Positions 6,589 to 6,801 of a stretch of DNA of 6,801 nucleotides are shown here, piece by piece. The position numbers and the translations under genes are program-made. The stretch covers positions 1 to 6,801 of the forward strand of contig DATLWR010000028.1 in assembly GCA_035576205.1 (NCBI GenBank). The letters are read 5' to 3'. The notes beneath the pieces are model-generated. The model was not told where the DNA came from. It did not search any database and saw only the letters and a program-made list of their open reading frames with translations. Positions within the stretch are counted from its first letter, which is position 1, and each line of letters starts with the position of its first letter. This DNA is from DATLWR01 sp035576205 (GTDB lineage: Bacteria; Pseudomonadota; Zetaproteobacteria; Mariprofundales; Mariprofundaceae).

Positions 6589-6801
6589 ATGCCGATAACC
6601 TATGCGATCGACCCGGAGAAAGGCATCGTGACCACCACGATAACCGGTGTCTTGTCATTCGACGAGTGCACCGAACACCATCGCAGACTGGGTGCCGATC
6701 CGGCATTCGACCCCTCCTATGGCGAGCTGATGGACGGCGGCGGCGTCGAGCGTGTCGCCCTTCTTTCCACCGCCGTGTTCAGCCTGTCGAACACCTGCCC
6801 A
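6589..6801 (+). CDS. Small SpoIIAA/STAS-like protein, 5' part only (cut by window end)
   Basis: The frame runs from the ATG at 6589 to the window end, 71 codons without a stop. AGGAGG at 6579-6584, four bases before the ATG, supports the start. The translation begins MPITYAIDPEKGIVTTTITG and continues with GVLSFDECTEHHRRLGADPAFDPSYGELMD in two overlapping parts (residues 20-39 and 30-49). This pattern resembles small proteins annotated as SpoIIAA-like or STAS/SEC14-like: two beta strands, a helix, then 'ADPAFDP' and a strand carrying a conserved aspartate. Such proteins are cytoplasmic and mostly uncharacterised. The family call is from memory of the pattern and is moderate. The rest of the gene is outside the window. 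The 65-base gap to the Mut7-C gene makes membership in the lemA operon uncertain. Confidence 0.75.
   Translation, partial: MPITYAIDPEKGIVTTTITGVLSFDECTEHHRRLGADPAFDPSYGELMDGGGVERVALLSTAVFSLSNTCP

Noticed and set aside
1..6801. CRISPR array, tRNA, rRNA, complete insertion sequence or attachment site
   Set aside because: I found no regularly spaced repeats, cloverleaf pattern, rRNA-like stretch or transposase motifs on either strand by reading.

Overview
The window is 6.8 kb of a GC-rich bacterial chromosome with a GC-poor insert at its left end. A line I counted inside the antiporter gene (1201-1260) is about 78% GC, while the first 60 bases are about 35% GC. The codon style, the LemA/DUF2207 pair and the Shine-Dalgarno sites suggest a Gram-negative, probably beta- or gammaproteobacterium. 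I cannot name the genus from sequence alone.

Left end (1-995): a complete GC-poor minus-strand gene for a TIR-domain protein with an unrecognised C-terminal half, most likely a horizontally acquired NAD-cleaving defence or stress effector. A 210-base spacer of intermediate composition separates it from the core-like genes. The spacer holds a coding-like scrap (825-935) and a perfect 11-base inverted repeat (899-909 / 964-974), which look like a recombination scar.

Middle (996-3488): a large minus-strand gene for a CPA1/NhaP-type cation:proton antiporter fused to a long cytoplasmic helical region and a C-terminal cyclic nucleotide-binding domain. It is divergent from the next genes across a 129-base intergenic region, which carries a good sigma-70-like promoter for lemA.

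Right part (3558-6523, plus strand): a tight operon of lemA, a DUF2207 membrane protein and a standalone Mut7-C RNase-type protein. lemA and the DUF2207 gene overlap by four bases (GTGA). The Mut7-C gene starts 12 bases after the DUF2207 stop. LemA and DUF2207 proteins recur as membrane neighbours. Why a small PIN-like RNase is coupled to them is unknown.

Right edge (6589-6801): the first 71 codons of a small soluble protein, probably SpoIIAA/STAS-like, cut by the window end. It has a strong ribosome binding site and possibly its own promoter.

The best candidate for something undescribed is the TIR protein, because of its uncharacterised C-terminal domain and because any partner genes would lie off the left edge. 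The antiporter with an apparently intact cyclic-nucleotide pocket is second. I see no CRISPR array, tRNA, rRNA or intact insertion sequence.
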